A stretch of 18,410 bases of DNA from Chrysochromulina parva (Eukaryota > Haptophyta > Prymnesiales > Chrysochromulinaceae), in assembly GCA_002887195.1 (NCBI GenBank), contig PJAB01000991.1, positions 1-18,410 of the forward strand, written 5' to 3'. This document shows, piece after piece, positions 7,923-15,808 of this stretch. Position numbers and translations under genes: made by a program. The notes below the pieces were generated by a model that ran no database searches, had not been told where the DNA came from, and worked only from the letters and a program-made list of their open reading frames with translations. Positions within the stretch are counted from its first letter, which is position 1. Each line of letters begins with the position of its first letter.

Positions 7923-8685
7923 TCTTAGAAAAGGTCAGTTCTGAAAACGTGGGGGGGTTGTAGTCTGGAAGATCTGGATCCGCGACCCGCTGGCGCCGGT
8001 GGTGGTGCCGCGCACGGCACACGCCGGATCACGCCGCTATTCCCCCAGCTCCCTCGTCTGGTGCGGCCGCGCGCGCGCGCGCCCCCCCCGCCCCCTTGCC
8101 CCCGCCCGCCCCTCGCCTCGTCGCGGCCTGCCGGCCGTCCCGTCCCGTCCAATTGGTCCCGTCCCCGCAGCCGCACCGTGGTCGGACACCGACGCTCCCG
8201 AGGTTTACCCGAGGTGCGAGGAGCCGAGGACGCCCCTTACGGCCACCAGGGGCGGCCGAAGACGTGCTCGTAAGCTCGGCGGGGCGCAGCTCCGTGGTGC
8301 TCCCTCGCGTCCCTACCTCCGACCTCAGGCCTGGCGTCCTTGATGTTGGGCGGAGCCTGCAACGTCGGAGCTCGGCTCGGCCGCGGGACGCCGCGGGACC
8401 GCGGCGCGCGCCGCGGCGGGCGACGTGCCCCGCGCGGACCGCCGGTGCGCTTCGCTTACTCACGATCTGATTCATTAGCAAGTAGTGTGGGTTCCCCCAG
8501 CATGATTCGTGAGACTCTCTGCTTCTACTCAGCACGTGGCAAGAACACTCTCGGGACTCTGCTGAAAGAGTCGACCACGACGGAAACCCTCTCTATAGCT
8601 CCCTCCGTTCGCACGCGTGTCATGTGATGCAGAAAGAGAGTAATCCCTGCCTTCAAACGGCCCAGTCGCCGAAAGAGCCGCACGC
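7923..8685. other. GC-rich spacer, presumed PEX4 promoter and upstream gene 3' region
   Basis: 763 bp between the PEX4 start and the 3' end of the next minus-strand gene. The block 8060-8115 is a run of GCGCGC followed by C-rich sequence, and 8380-8450 is similarly GC-extreme. Frames are open on both strands because stops are rare at this base composition. None shows a motif, a hydrophobic pattern or a believable start. Positions 7925-7990 on the minus strand (TTTTCAG then a short lead to the ATG) could hold the end of a 5' UTR intron, but this is weak. Confidence 0.5.
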
Positions 8686-9138
8686 TTAATTCTCGACGGG
8701 GCCCGCGAGGATGCCAATGATGGCAGCCAGGAGAGCCAGGCCGATCACGGGGATGGTGTAGCCGCCGAAGTCGCCGTTGGAGGTCGCGAGCAGGGTGCCC
8801 GCCGCCGCCAGGCCGGACATGAGCATGTCCGACTCCTCGAGCATCATGCCCGGGGCAGTCGCGCGAGCCATAGGCACCTTCTGCGCCGGCGCTGCAAGCA
8901 CAGGCAAGAACAATGGATGAGGGATTGTGCTAGAGGCGGAGACATGGCCTGGTTTGGCACGCAGCTGCGCCGGCGAGCCGGTCGCGTCGCAATAAATACG
9001 GCGGCAGCTGGCGAAGCGTGTGATGCCGTTTGGGCTGTTGGCGGGGGCGCGGCGCGCACCACGCAGCGGCGTGCCAGTCTGCACGAATGCCGAGACCACG
9101 CAGAGCGCGCACGCAAAGAAGAAGAGAGTCTTCGACAT
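8686..9138 (-). CDS. Small predicted plastid membrane protein, probably with one intron
   Basis: The ATG at 9138 starts MSKTLFFFACALCVVSAF, a signal peptide with a predicted cut VSA|F (17/18), the secondary-plastid pattern. The C-terminus has a Gly-rich lead GDFGGY followed by one transmembrane helix (TIPVIGLALLAAIIGILAG) and a short PVEN end. Read straight through, the frame gives 150 residues. I favour a 168-nt intron from 9059 (GTGCGC) to 8892 (pyrimidine-rich, ending TTGCAG). It joins exons 9138-9060 and 8891-8686 into 94 residues and removes a Cys/Arg-rich middle unlike the rest. The intron length is a multiple of three without stops, so the frame alone cannot decide. The mature protein (about 50-70 residues, one helix) is the size of small photosystem or light-harvesting accessory subunits, but I cannot name it. 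The gene is divergent from the EXS gene. Confidence 0.78.
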   Translation of the reverse strand: MSKTLFFFACALCVVSAFVQTGTPLRGARRAPANSPNGITRFASCRRIYCDATGSPAQLRAKPGHVSASSTIPHPLFLPVLAAPAQKVPMARATAPGMMLEESDMLMSGLAAAGTLLATSNGDFGGYTIPVIGLALLAAIIGILAGPVEN

Positions 9139-9492
9139 CTGCGAGGGCGCGATGACAATAGAGACGGGTGAGCAGGTGCGCAGCCAGGCAGGCGGGCCGC
9201 CGAGAGCCGTCCTCACGATCCGGGCGAGGGCCGACGACGCTGCGCGGCATCAGAGCTAACATCTCGCACCTTGGATCAGATTTTTTGCAAAATGAAACAC
9301 AAAACGCGGGTTCTGCACGGATTTCGGTGTGAAGGGTTTTTGTAGAATCGCAAGCCATACATGTAGCAGGATACAATTTAGAAAGTGTGAAGATGCGGGG
9401 GGCGGCGAGGCGAACCGATACGTTTACGATCCACACATGGCACCTTCTCCTGATTCAAGACGCCGCCGCTCTGTCGCGCGCCGCGGTACCCA
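9139..9492. promoter_or_regulatory. Divergent promoter region of the plastid-protein and EXS genes
   Basis: 354 bp between two divergent start codons. The middle (about 9280-9390) is clearly more A+T-rich than its surroundings, with runs such as TTTTTTGCAAAATGAAACAC, as is common for core promoters in GC-rich genomes. I cannot identify a specific factor site or a clear TATA box. Confidence 0.5.
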
Positions 9493-10827
9493 ATGAGCGA
9501 CACGGAGTTGAGCGGCAAGCATGCCCTCTTCGAACCGTCGGCGCGGCCGGCCAATCTCGTGCCGCCCCTGGCCGTCATCGGCCTCGAGCTGCTCCTGCTC
9601 ATGATCTTCTCATACCAGACCGAGCTCGACCAGTCGGTGGAGAGCCTGCTCTCGAAGCTCTTCTGGCACAACGCGACGGTCCGCCCGCCGGTACTACTCG
9701 TGCTGATCGTCATCGGCTGGGGCGTCGTCGTGCGCGTCTCACGCACCTCGGGCCTCAACATCGACCACGTGCTTGGTGGCCGGTGCATGCCGCCAGCCAA
9801 CACCTACTGTGCGGCGCTCTGGCTGCTATGCGTGGTACTTTTCGCGCACCTGGTGCACGTCGTGGCCTCGTCCACTCCAGGTCTCACTTGGAGGCCGTGG
9901 CTCACCTGTAACGTCGCGCTGCACGCGGCACTCCTCGTGCTGGGCACGATGCCTGCACCCGTCTTCTTCGCTGAGTCGCGCTTCTCGCTGCTGCGCACGC
10001 TGCACGAGTCGTTCCTCGCGCCGCTCGCGCCCGTGAACTTCTGGCACGTCATAGTCGCCGACTACCTCACCTCGCTCGCCAAGGCCTTTGCCGACCTGCA
10101 GTCGACTGCATGCATCACGACGCACATCCTGTCAGAGCCTCGCGGTACTGGGTACACGCCGACGAGCGTACTATGGGAGCAGTACAACGCGCACTGCGCG
10201 GACACGTACGCGAACGCGCTGATGCTCGCGCTCCCCTTCTGGCTGCGGCTCATGCAGTGCCTTAAGGTATACTCCGTCACGCGAGAGAAGAAGAACCTGT
10301 GGAACGCTCTTAAGTACTCCACGGCCTTCCCTCTCGTTGCCGCGGGCGCGCTGCGAAAGCACCGGCCGTCGCTGAAGCATGACCGGCTATTCATCCTGTG
10401 CGCGGTCGTGCAGTCGAGCTACTGTTACTTCTGGGACGTGCAGATGGACTGGGGCCTCTTCGTCGCCGATCGCACCGCGATGTGCGGCTATCGGCTGCGA
10501 GAGCCGCTGCTGGTGACGCGCAAGAGGTGGGTGTATGCGCTCATCTGCGTGTTCAACTTCGGGCTGCGCTTCATCTGGGCGCTCTCCGTGTTCAACGTAG
10601 TGCCCGGACGCGGGCGCGGCATGTTCCTCCTCGAGAGCGTCGAGATCCTACGCCGAACCGTCTGGGCGATCTTTAGGATCGAGTGGGAGGTCGTCGTGAA
10701 GGTGTACAACGCGAACTACGTCACGCTGCCCCTCAACAGCCCCGTGAGCGGCGACCTGGACTCAGACTCCCGGTCGAGCACAGACGAGACTCAGACCCTG
10801 ACAGGCGGACACAAGGCCGAGGACTAG
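9493..10827 (+). CDS. EXS-domain multi-pass membrane protein (ERD1/XPR1/SYG1 family)
   Basis: 444 residues. The EXS domain forms the transport core of phosphate exporters (XPR1, PHO1); ERD1-type members sit in the Golgi and lack the cytosolic SPX phosphate sensor. Hydrophobic helices lie near residues 23-41, 66-81, 104-125 and 138-160. Family blocks follow in order: NFWHVIVADYLTSLAKAFADL (182-202), PFWLRLMQCLKVY (248-260), NALKYS (271-276), YCYFWDVQMDWGLF (310-323), LRFIWAL (358-364) and EILRRTVWAIFRIEWEVV (384-401). The N-terminus is only about 20 residues before the first helix, so no SPX domain is present. The C-terminal tail is acidic and Ser/Thr-rich. By architecture it is closest to ERD1 (Golgi retention and phosphate recycling), but direct phosphate export cannot be excluded. 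No intron is needed. Confidence 0.9.
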   Translation: MSDTELSGKHALFEPSARPANLVPPLAVIGLELLLLMIFSYQTELDQSVESLLSKLFWHNATVRPPVLLVLIVIGWGVVVRVSRTSGLNIDHVLGGRCMPPANTYCAALWLLCVVLFAHLVHVVASSTPGLTWRPWLTCNVALHAALLVLGTMPAPVFFAESRFSLLRTLHESFLAPLAPVNFWHVIVADYLTSLAKAFADLQSTACITTHILSEPRGTGYTPTSVLWEQYNAHCADTYANALMLALPFWLRLMQCLKVYSVTREKKNLWNALKYSTAFPLVAAGALRKHRPSLKHDRLFILCAVVQSSYCYFWDVQMDWGLFVADRTAMCGYRLREPLLVTRKRWVYALICVFNFGLRFIWALSVFNVVPGRGRGMFLLESVEILRRTVWAIFRIEWEVVVKVYNANYVTLPLNSPVSGDLDSDSRSSTDETQTLTGGHKAED

Positions 10828-11436
10828 CTCAAGGGGGATGACGGCCGCGATGGCGACACGGGTCAGAGATGTCAGAGCGGCGGGCGATGTTGCGGGATGC
10901 GTGCGTCGCGTCGTCGAACCGGTGGAACGCGACGCCCGGACGCGTGTTCGCCTAGTCTTCGTCAGTTCTGGTCGGAGTCTGTCTATAGCTGATCCGCTAG
11001 GCGGGGCCCCGTGGGATACCGCCATAAGATGAAAAGATCCGGTCGGGCCCGTCGGGCCCGTCGGGCCGTCGCCCCGTTCGGGGCGCGAGGCGAGGGCCAG
11101 GGCGGCCGCGCGACCCCGCCGCCCGCGGTGTGCTTCAAGAAACGGCCCGGGGACGACGCGACGCGACGTCGCAGCTGCGCGACGTCCGAGTCGTCACGCC
11201 TATCGTTTTGGAGCATTACAGATTTAACGGATTAACGCCGGGCGCTCAGCGCGGCCGTCTCGGGCCACGGCGGGCCGTCTCGGCGCGCGCCGTCGCCGTC
11301 GTCGCGACTCGCTCGCGGTCTCGGTACGGCCCGCCTGCGGCCGCACGTCACCTCCGGCTCCGGCGATCACGACACGCCGCGCTGTCGGGCCCGCGGGAAT
11401 CGTCGTCGCCATTGTGCTCTACTTCATCTGAACCAC
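10828..11436. other. GC-rich convergent spacer
   Basis: 609 bp between the stop codons of two convergent genes, so it holds two 3' UTRs. It contains a 9-bp tandem repeat (11042-11068) and several GC-rich inverted motifs, such as one around 11165-11190 built on GACGTCGC/GCGACGTC. No open frame here has recognisable protein features. I see no RNA gene. Confidence 0.5.
11042..11068 (+). repeat. 9-bp tandem repeat, three units
   Basis: GTCGGGCCC at 11042-11050 and 11051-11059, then GTCGGGCCG at 11060-11068. It is non-coding, in the convergent spacer. Confidence 0.9.
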
Positions 11437-13161
11437 TTATCCCTCATCATCGCCGTGCCCTTCTTCCTCCTCCTCCTCCTCCTCCCCGTCGTCATCGTGG
11501 CGCTCATCACCACTCTCCTCGATGGCTTCAGCGAGGATTTGGAAGGGGTCCGCCAGGCGAGGGAAACCTTTGGGGGTTTTGTGGCCTAGTACGTGCACTG
11601 TATCGAGCGCTGGCGGCGGTCGATCGTCCGGCCGCGGCGAATAGCGGCCGCGGTTGAGCAGCACCTTGGCCCTCACCTTTGCCCACAGCCGGTTGCCTAC
11701 AGACGAGACGCGCTTCACCGGCTGCGGCTGCGGCCGCGCCACCGTTGTTGCATCGGGCATAGGTGTTGGTGCCGGTGGGCCATCGAGGCCCGGGTCAGAG
11801 ACCTGAGTCAGCGGATCTGGGCGTCTGCTGAGCAGTAGCCGCGGCGTGAGTACCTGAAGCCACTTGCTCGACAGCTTGAACTTCGGATGAGCAGAATCTG
11901 CGAGCAGCTGCCCCTTGCTGTTGATGCGCGACAGCAAAGATTTGGTGCCGATTCTCTGGATCTTGGGTAGCGCGCGCCCCGCTGCTGACTTGTCGTGGCC
12001 GGTGCCCTTGCCCCACCACGGAGGGATCTCATAAAGCTCGGAGTGCGCATCCATCGAGATCTCGTGCACGACGAAGCTCTCACCTGTGGGCATAAAATAC
12101 CAGGTGCCCTCGTCTTGCAGCGCCTCCTTGAGATCATGGAGGTCCTCCTCCTCCTCCTCTCCCACGTTCGTTACTACGGCTAGCCGCTGCTCGTAATGGC
12201 GGCAGCGCACTCGCAGCTCGTCTAGCTGACTTGCCATCGCGTCGAGCTGCGTGTGTGCGCTCCGCAAGGCGTCGCGCAGCTGGCGCTCGGCGGCCGTCGT
12301 CGGCCCGCTCGTGGACTCGCCGCACGTCTGGATGCGCGGCCGCCGCGCCCGGCGGCAGGCGCTCATCAGCCGCTGCCGCAGGTCGCTACTCAAGGCGGTA
12401 TCAGCTAGCCGAGCGGCGGCGTCGGCTCGGGCAACGTTAACTTCGTGCTGCGCAGCCGCTTGCAAGGACGGAATGAGCTCCTGCAGTCGGCTGAGAAGAG
12501 CCTCGTCACGATGAAGCATCTCCTCCTCAGATGCAACTGCGGCGCACGCAGCCTCAAAGACACGGATGCCAGAAGCGTCATCCTCAGGAATGCTCTCGGC
12601 CAGCGAAAACTGGCTTGAGCTGCCTTTCTCCGTCCTCCCAGCAGCTCCGGAAAAGCCAGCGAAGCTGGAGCTGGAGGCGTCTGAACGGTCTGTACTCGTT
12701 CCTTCTTCTTTCTTGGCTTTCTTGCTCCCTTCCTTCTTCTTTCTTGCCTTTTGCGCAGCAGCAACCTTGACCGCAGCAAACTTGTCACCACCTGTGGGCA
12801 TGACGACTTCGGTCGCCGGTGCACACGCCTCTTCGCCTTCCTCCCGACGGCCTCGCCTTTCGTCTGCTGATCTCGCTGCGTTCGTGCACTGCTTTCGCAC
12901 AATCAAGTTTGGCAAAAAGTTTGGCCGCGGGCACGTTTCGTTAAACTGCCCCTCGTCGGCACGCATGAAGTACTGATAATCTGAGTACTCGCTACCGGGG
13001 GGCGGCGGGCGCGGGGCTACTCGGGTCTGTTTCTCCCAGCGTACAGGGTGATCCTTGCCGCTCGGGCTCGCTGGAGCTGCCTGGACCCTGGACGCTGCCC
13101 CCGATGCTGCTCTGGGCGCGTGGGCGGGATTGTATGTTGACTTTTGTGATCCGATCGTCAA
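11437..13161 (-). CDS. Unrecognised coiled-coil protein with acidic C-terminus; 5' end unresolved
   Basis: I do not recognise this protein. The frame is open for 574 codons between a TGA just above 13161 and the TAA at 11439-11437. There is no ATG at its head: the first in-frame ATG is at 12966 (509 residues), so either translation starts there or an upstream exon joins in. Numbered from 13161: a Pro-rich start; SDYQYFMRADEGQFNE (60-75); a Lys-rich segment KARKKKEGSKKAKKEEG (138-154) that could be a nuclear signal; a Ser-rich stretch; two helical regions likely to form coiled coils (about 207-270 and 288-332). A globular-looking block with WYFMPTGESFVVHEI (354-368) and YEIPPWWGKGTG (377-388) follows, then KWLQVLTPRLLLS (433-445), a basic segment near 485-510 and an Asp/Glu run at the end. 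Conserved-looking aromatic blocks between disordered parts suggest a true protein. Confidence 0.6.
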   Translation of the reverse strand: MTIGSQKSTYNPAHAPRAASGAASRVQAAPASPSGKDHPVRWEKQTRVAPRPPPPGSEYSDYQYFMRADEGQFNETCPRPNFLPNLIVRKQCTNAARSADERRGRREEGEEACAPATEVVMPTGGDKFAAVKVAAAQKARKKKEGSKKAKKEEGTSTDRSDASSSSFAGFSGAAGRTEKGSSSQFSLAESIPEDDASGIRVFEAACAAVASEEEMLHRDEALLSRLQELIPSLQAAAQHEVNVARADAAARLADTALSSDLRQRLMSACRRARRPRIQTCGESTSGPTTAAERQLRDALRSAHTQLDAMASQLDELRVRCRHYEQRLAVVTNVGEEEEEDLHDLKEALQDEGTWYFMPTGESFVVHEISMDAHSELYEIPPWWGKGTGHDKSAAGRALPKIQRIGTKSLLSRINSKGQLLADSAHPKFKLSSKWLQVLTPRLLLSRRPDPLTQVSDPGLDGPPAPTPMPDATTVARPQPQPVKRVSSVGNRLWAKVRAKVLLNRGRYSPRPDDRPPPALDTVHVLGHKTPKGFPRLADPFQILAEAIEESGDERHDDDGEEEEEEEEGHGDDEG

Positions 13162-13963
13162 TCATCGCACATCGGCAAAATGTATGCCTTGATTGCGTTG
13201 GACTCACTCGCTGCATACATGTCCAACCGTGTCGCCGTGTCGCCCGCGGGCGCGGCGCACCCCTGTCGGTACTCGCGCCGGCTGGCGAACTAAAAAGACC
13301 ACCGCACCTTCCCCGCACACGAACGCAGCAAGGGCATTGTTGCCGGCGGCAAGGTGCTGGATTTTTGCAGCGGCTCTCGAGTGGCCGCTACAATTGGGCC
13401 CCCGCTAAGAACAAAGAAAAACAAATAACAGCTCAAGGCTCTCCACAGCCTCGCGGGGCCGGTAAGGCATATTACCATACCTTTTACCATACCTCGAGAC
13501 CTCGAGACACCACACGCATCGTGTGGTGCACACAGCACTGTGACAGTCACACAGACTGGGGTACGTATGACGATATACAACATGCTCGCGCGTAGACAAC
13601 TGCACTTCAGACGTCGACCCTCCCTATGGGCTCCAACAGAGTCGACGCGCCAGGTCGCACGTGCACAAATCACAGCGTAGACTCCATTCCCAGATCTGTA
13701 TCGAGCTCTATCCCCATCTCTCTCTCTCTCCGCCGAGCAATGAAGCCGTGAAGCAATGAAGCCGTGGTCGGGTGGTCATCACAACGAACCAATTAACGAA
13801 CCCTTCGGCTCAGCCGCTCGATCCTCGCGACCACAACCATCGGGGATAGGTGGGACCGGGCGCCGCACCGGGCGCCCAAACCCCGGTGCGCCACCTCCCC
13901 AGGTGTGGCCTCACGGCGCCTGTTGCAACCGCCGCTCACGGCGCACCTCGCCTCTACCCATCT
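13162..13963. other. Intergenic region with stacked short repeats
   Basis: 802 bp between two minus-strand genes. It should carry the 3' end of the F-box gene (right) and the promoter, or a first exon, of the coiled-coil gene (left). An ATG at 13165 opens a 57-codon frame (MIDDRITKVN...) offset from the downstream frame; it could be a first exon, but I see no convincing splice sites. It also holds the repeat cluster at 13472-13528, an almost direct GCAATGAAGCCGTG duplication (13737-13750, 13753-13766) and a GCACCGG/CCGGTGC stem at 13865-13889, about 75 bp past the F-box stop. Confidence 0.5.
13472..13528. repeat. Two direct repeats followed by a 9-bp-stem inverted repeat
   Basis: TTACCATACC occurs twice (13472-13481, 13484-13493) and CTCGAGAC twice in tandem (13493-13500, 13501-13508). 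CACCACACG (13508-13516) is then separated by CAT from its perfect reverse complement CGTGTGGTG (13520-13528). A second small inverted repeat, TGTGAC-A-GTCACA, follows at 13539-13551. Such a dense cluster in non-coding DNA could be a regulatory site. Confidence 0.8.
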
Positions 13964-14998
13964 CTACTGCGAGACGGCATGGGAGGTACGAGCGGGCGGT
14001 GCCCGCGGCACGCACGAGAAGCGCGAGAGCGAGTGGCCGCTCTTGGCGGGCGGCGCCGGCACCGAGGAGTACTCGAGACCATACCGATGCGCGAGGGCGG
14101 CCTCAGTTTGGACTCGTTGGGCCGTCGGCATGTGGCACGAGAAGAGACGAAGCTCTGCGATCGAGCCCGTGAGAAAGAAGACGCCGTTGTGGTCGCACCC
14201 GATTGAGAGCCCATCAAGCGAGTTGGGGCCAGCTGTCTTGCCGCTCGCCTCACAATAGCCGTCGACGAAGATCTCCGACTTCTTGTTGTCGAAGATGGCC
14301 GTGTAGATGTGCCAATCGCCCGTGCCGCGCGTGCTGCCGCGGAGCGACTGCTTGGGCGCCGAGTCTTCGCCAGAGGCCGACATGCAAATTTCGGGCGAGG
14401 GATGCCATCCAGATGGGTAGCCGTGGCAGAGCTCGAAGCGCCCTGACTGCGGCCCGAGCGAATCGACGATCGTCGTATCGCCACGCGCACGTGCGACCAC
14501 CATCAAGGTGACGGGCTGTGGCAGTGGCTGGCTAAAGGGGCGTGTCTTGAGGACGGACGCGCCGTCAAACTCAAAGGCCGCGTGGCCGTTGACCGAGTCC
14601 GGGCGCAGTACGGGCATGCGTTGGCCGTTCAGCGCGCGGTTGCTGTTGCCGCTCATATCCTTAGCGCACTTGACAAGCTTGAGTTCCCCCTGCTTTACGA
14701 CAACACACTGCTCTTCCGTCGCCTGCAGCCACATCACATTGGCGATCTGGAAGGCCTCCCACTCTCGAAGCTGGTGAATCCATGACCCACGCTCGCAGTG
14801 CCGCAGCAGCGAGCACTGCATCCTCTGTACCAGTAGAACCAGCGAGCGGTATGCAGCAAGCTGCGAAGGCGAACGCAAAGCGCGGCACACTCCCGAGATG
14901 GTCGCAAGGTCACGGGCTCGGAAGTTGCTGAAGATGCATTCGAGGATGAGGCCGTCCAGGTAGATCTCGGAACCGGTTTTCGGAAGGTGCAGCTGCAT
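13964..14998 (-). CDS. F-box protein with LamG-like (concanavalin-A-type) domain
   Basis: 344 residues. Residues about 13-50 fit an F-box: LDGLILECIFSNFRARDLATIS then VCRALR, with the alternating hydrophobic pattern that docks SKP1 in SCF ubiquitin ligases. After a helical linker, residues about 86-310 look like a LamG-like beta-sandwich. The family features are an aromatic start with NVMWLQA, then KDMSGNSNRA (113-122), the Phe-Asp-Gly motif in AAFEFDGASVL (140-150), WHIYTAIFDNKKSEIFVDG (229-247), and the closing GSIAELRLFSCHM (278-290) with an ALAHRYGLEY helix. LamG-like folds often bind glycans or proteins, so the protein may select a target for ubiquitination; this is inference. The last 35 residues are unstructured. 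The start ATG at 14998 precedes the F-box by the usual short distance. Confidence 0.85.
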   Translation of the reverse strand: MQLHLPKTGSEIYLDGLILECIFSNFRARDLATISGVCRALRSPSQLAAYRSLVLLVQRMQCSLLRHCERGSWIHQLREWEAFQIANVMWLQATEEQCVVVKQGELKLVKCAKDMSGNSNRALNGQRMPVLRPDSVNGHAAFEFDGASVLKTRPFSQPLPQPVTLMVVARARGDTTIVDSLGPQSGRFELCHGYPSGWHPSPEICMSASGEDSAPKQSLRGSTRGTGDWHIYTAIFDNKKSEIFVDGYCEASGKTAGPNSLDGLSIGCDHNGVFFLTGSIAELRLFSCHMPTAQRVQTEAALAHRYGLEYSSVPAPPAKSGHSLSRFSCVPRAPPARTSHAVSQ

Positions 14999-15520
14999 GT
15001 TCGCCGAACACCACGGAAGTCGCGATCTTGGCGCGAGACCGCGACCCGTCCGAGTGCTCTCTTCTCTCCTCCTCTCGCTCGCCGAGTTTCCCCCTCTTTG
15101 GCAATGAAAGGTGTGTGCGCTGTGATTAAAGCTAGCAATTGACGTGACGCGGCGTCAATTTTGGACACGAAATTCGTCGAAGCGCTCGCCCCCCCGCTCA
15201 GCAAATCCGCCCGTGCCTCATCAAAGCTCGACACTTTCTTTCCGTCTTTATTCCCAGCGACTTGGCCGTTGTCTAGACCGTAGGCGTTAAGGCGTAGGAA
15301 GTGATGATAGGTCATGGGATTCGAGCATAGGATATTAGGTCATTTAGGTCGTCATAGGTGTAGACTGTACAGGTGCCCGTACATACTACGTAGGTGGTAC
15401 TACTAGTACATGCCCTTGGTACATGCGGTGCACCGGTGCTTTTGGTAGCCGCCGGCGCATGGCCGTGGCCCCGACTCAGTCTCAGACAACTTTCTATGCC
15501 CAAGACCCGTGGCTCTCACT
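14999..15520. promoter_or_regulatory. Upstream region of the F-box gene and flank of the hairpin
   Basis: The first 320 bp upstream of the F-box start are the likely promoter and 5' UTR. They include a purine-rich stretch on the minus strand (15050-15110) and an inverted repeat at 15137-15160. A minus-strand frame from 15315 is open through this region into the F-box gene in another frame, without recognisable motifs. From 15330 to 15440 the DNA is unusually rich in short palindromes such as GTACAT repeats and GCACCGGTGC (15428-15437). Confidence 0.5.
15137..15160. promoter_or_regulatory. Inverted repeat with TGACG cores in the F-box upstream region
   Basis: AATTGACG (15137-15144) and its reverse complement CGTCAATT (15153-15160) flank TGACGCGG. 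The left side reads TTGACGTGACG, containing TGACGT, the half-site bound by many bZIP factors. It lies about 140 bp upstream of the F-box ATG, suitable for a regulatory site. No factor can be named. Confidence 0.5.
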
Positions 15521-15808
15521 GCCGTGGGCACTGCTGAAACTCGGGGGAGAGTTTCTGAAGGTGAGCAGGAGAAGGGGGGACCCATCGACAACCCATGTGT
15601 GGGTCCGAGAGATCCGGCATGCGTGCCAGAAAAGTCCCCGGAAGCGCGGAACGCGGAAGGTTCACTCATATTTCCCAACGAGTGAACCTTCCGCGCTTCC
15701 GGGGACTTTTCTGGCACGCATGCCGGATCTCTCGGACCCACACATGGGTCCCCCCTTCTCCTGGTCACCTTCAGAAACTCTCCCCCGAGTTTCTGCAGTG
15801 CCCACGGC
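15521..15808. repeat. 288-bp near-perfect inverted repeat (long hairpin or fold-back element)
   Basis: The left arm (15521-15667, 147 nt) and right arm (15680-15808, 129 nt) are reverse complements across almost their whole length, joined by a 12-nt loop (15668-15679, ATATTTCCCAAC). By hand alignment the arms differ by two substitutions and by two insertions in the left arm: 11 nt near 15584-15594 and 7 nt near 15650-15656. Both insertions are flanked by small local duplications. Each arm contains nested palindromes: GAAACTC-6-GAGTTTC, ACCCA-4-TGGGT and GGCA-4-TGCC. Both strands therefore show matching open frames that code for nothing recognisable. I find no terminal target-site duplication and no transposase. 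It could be a MITE or fold-back element, the source of a hairpin RNA, or a recently inverted duplication. Confidence 0.95.

Noticed and set aside
8029..8535. Arg/Ala/Gly-rich open frames in the GC-extreme spacer
   Set aside because: Stops are rare at this composition; amino-acid content simply follows base content and no start or domain is convincing.
14734..15315. 193-codon minus-strand frame overlapping the F-box gene start
   Set aside because: Its second half is a shifted reading of the F-box gene and its first half has no motif; better explained as promoter and 5' UTR.
15521..15808. CRISPR array or Rho-independent terminator as an explanation of the hairpin
   Set aside because: There is one inverted pair, not spaced direct repeats, it is far too long for a bacterial terminator, and the surrounding genes are eukaryotic.
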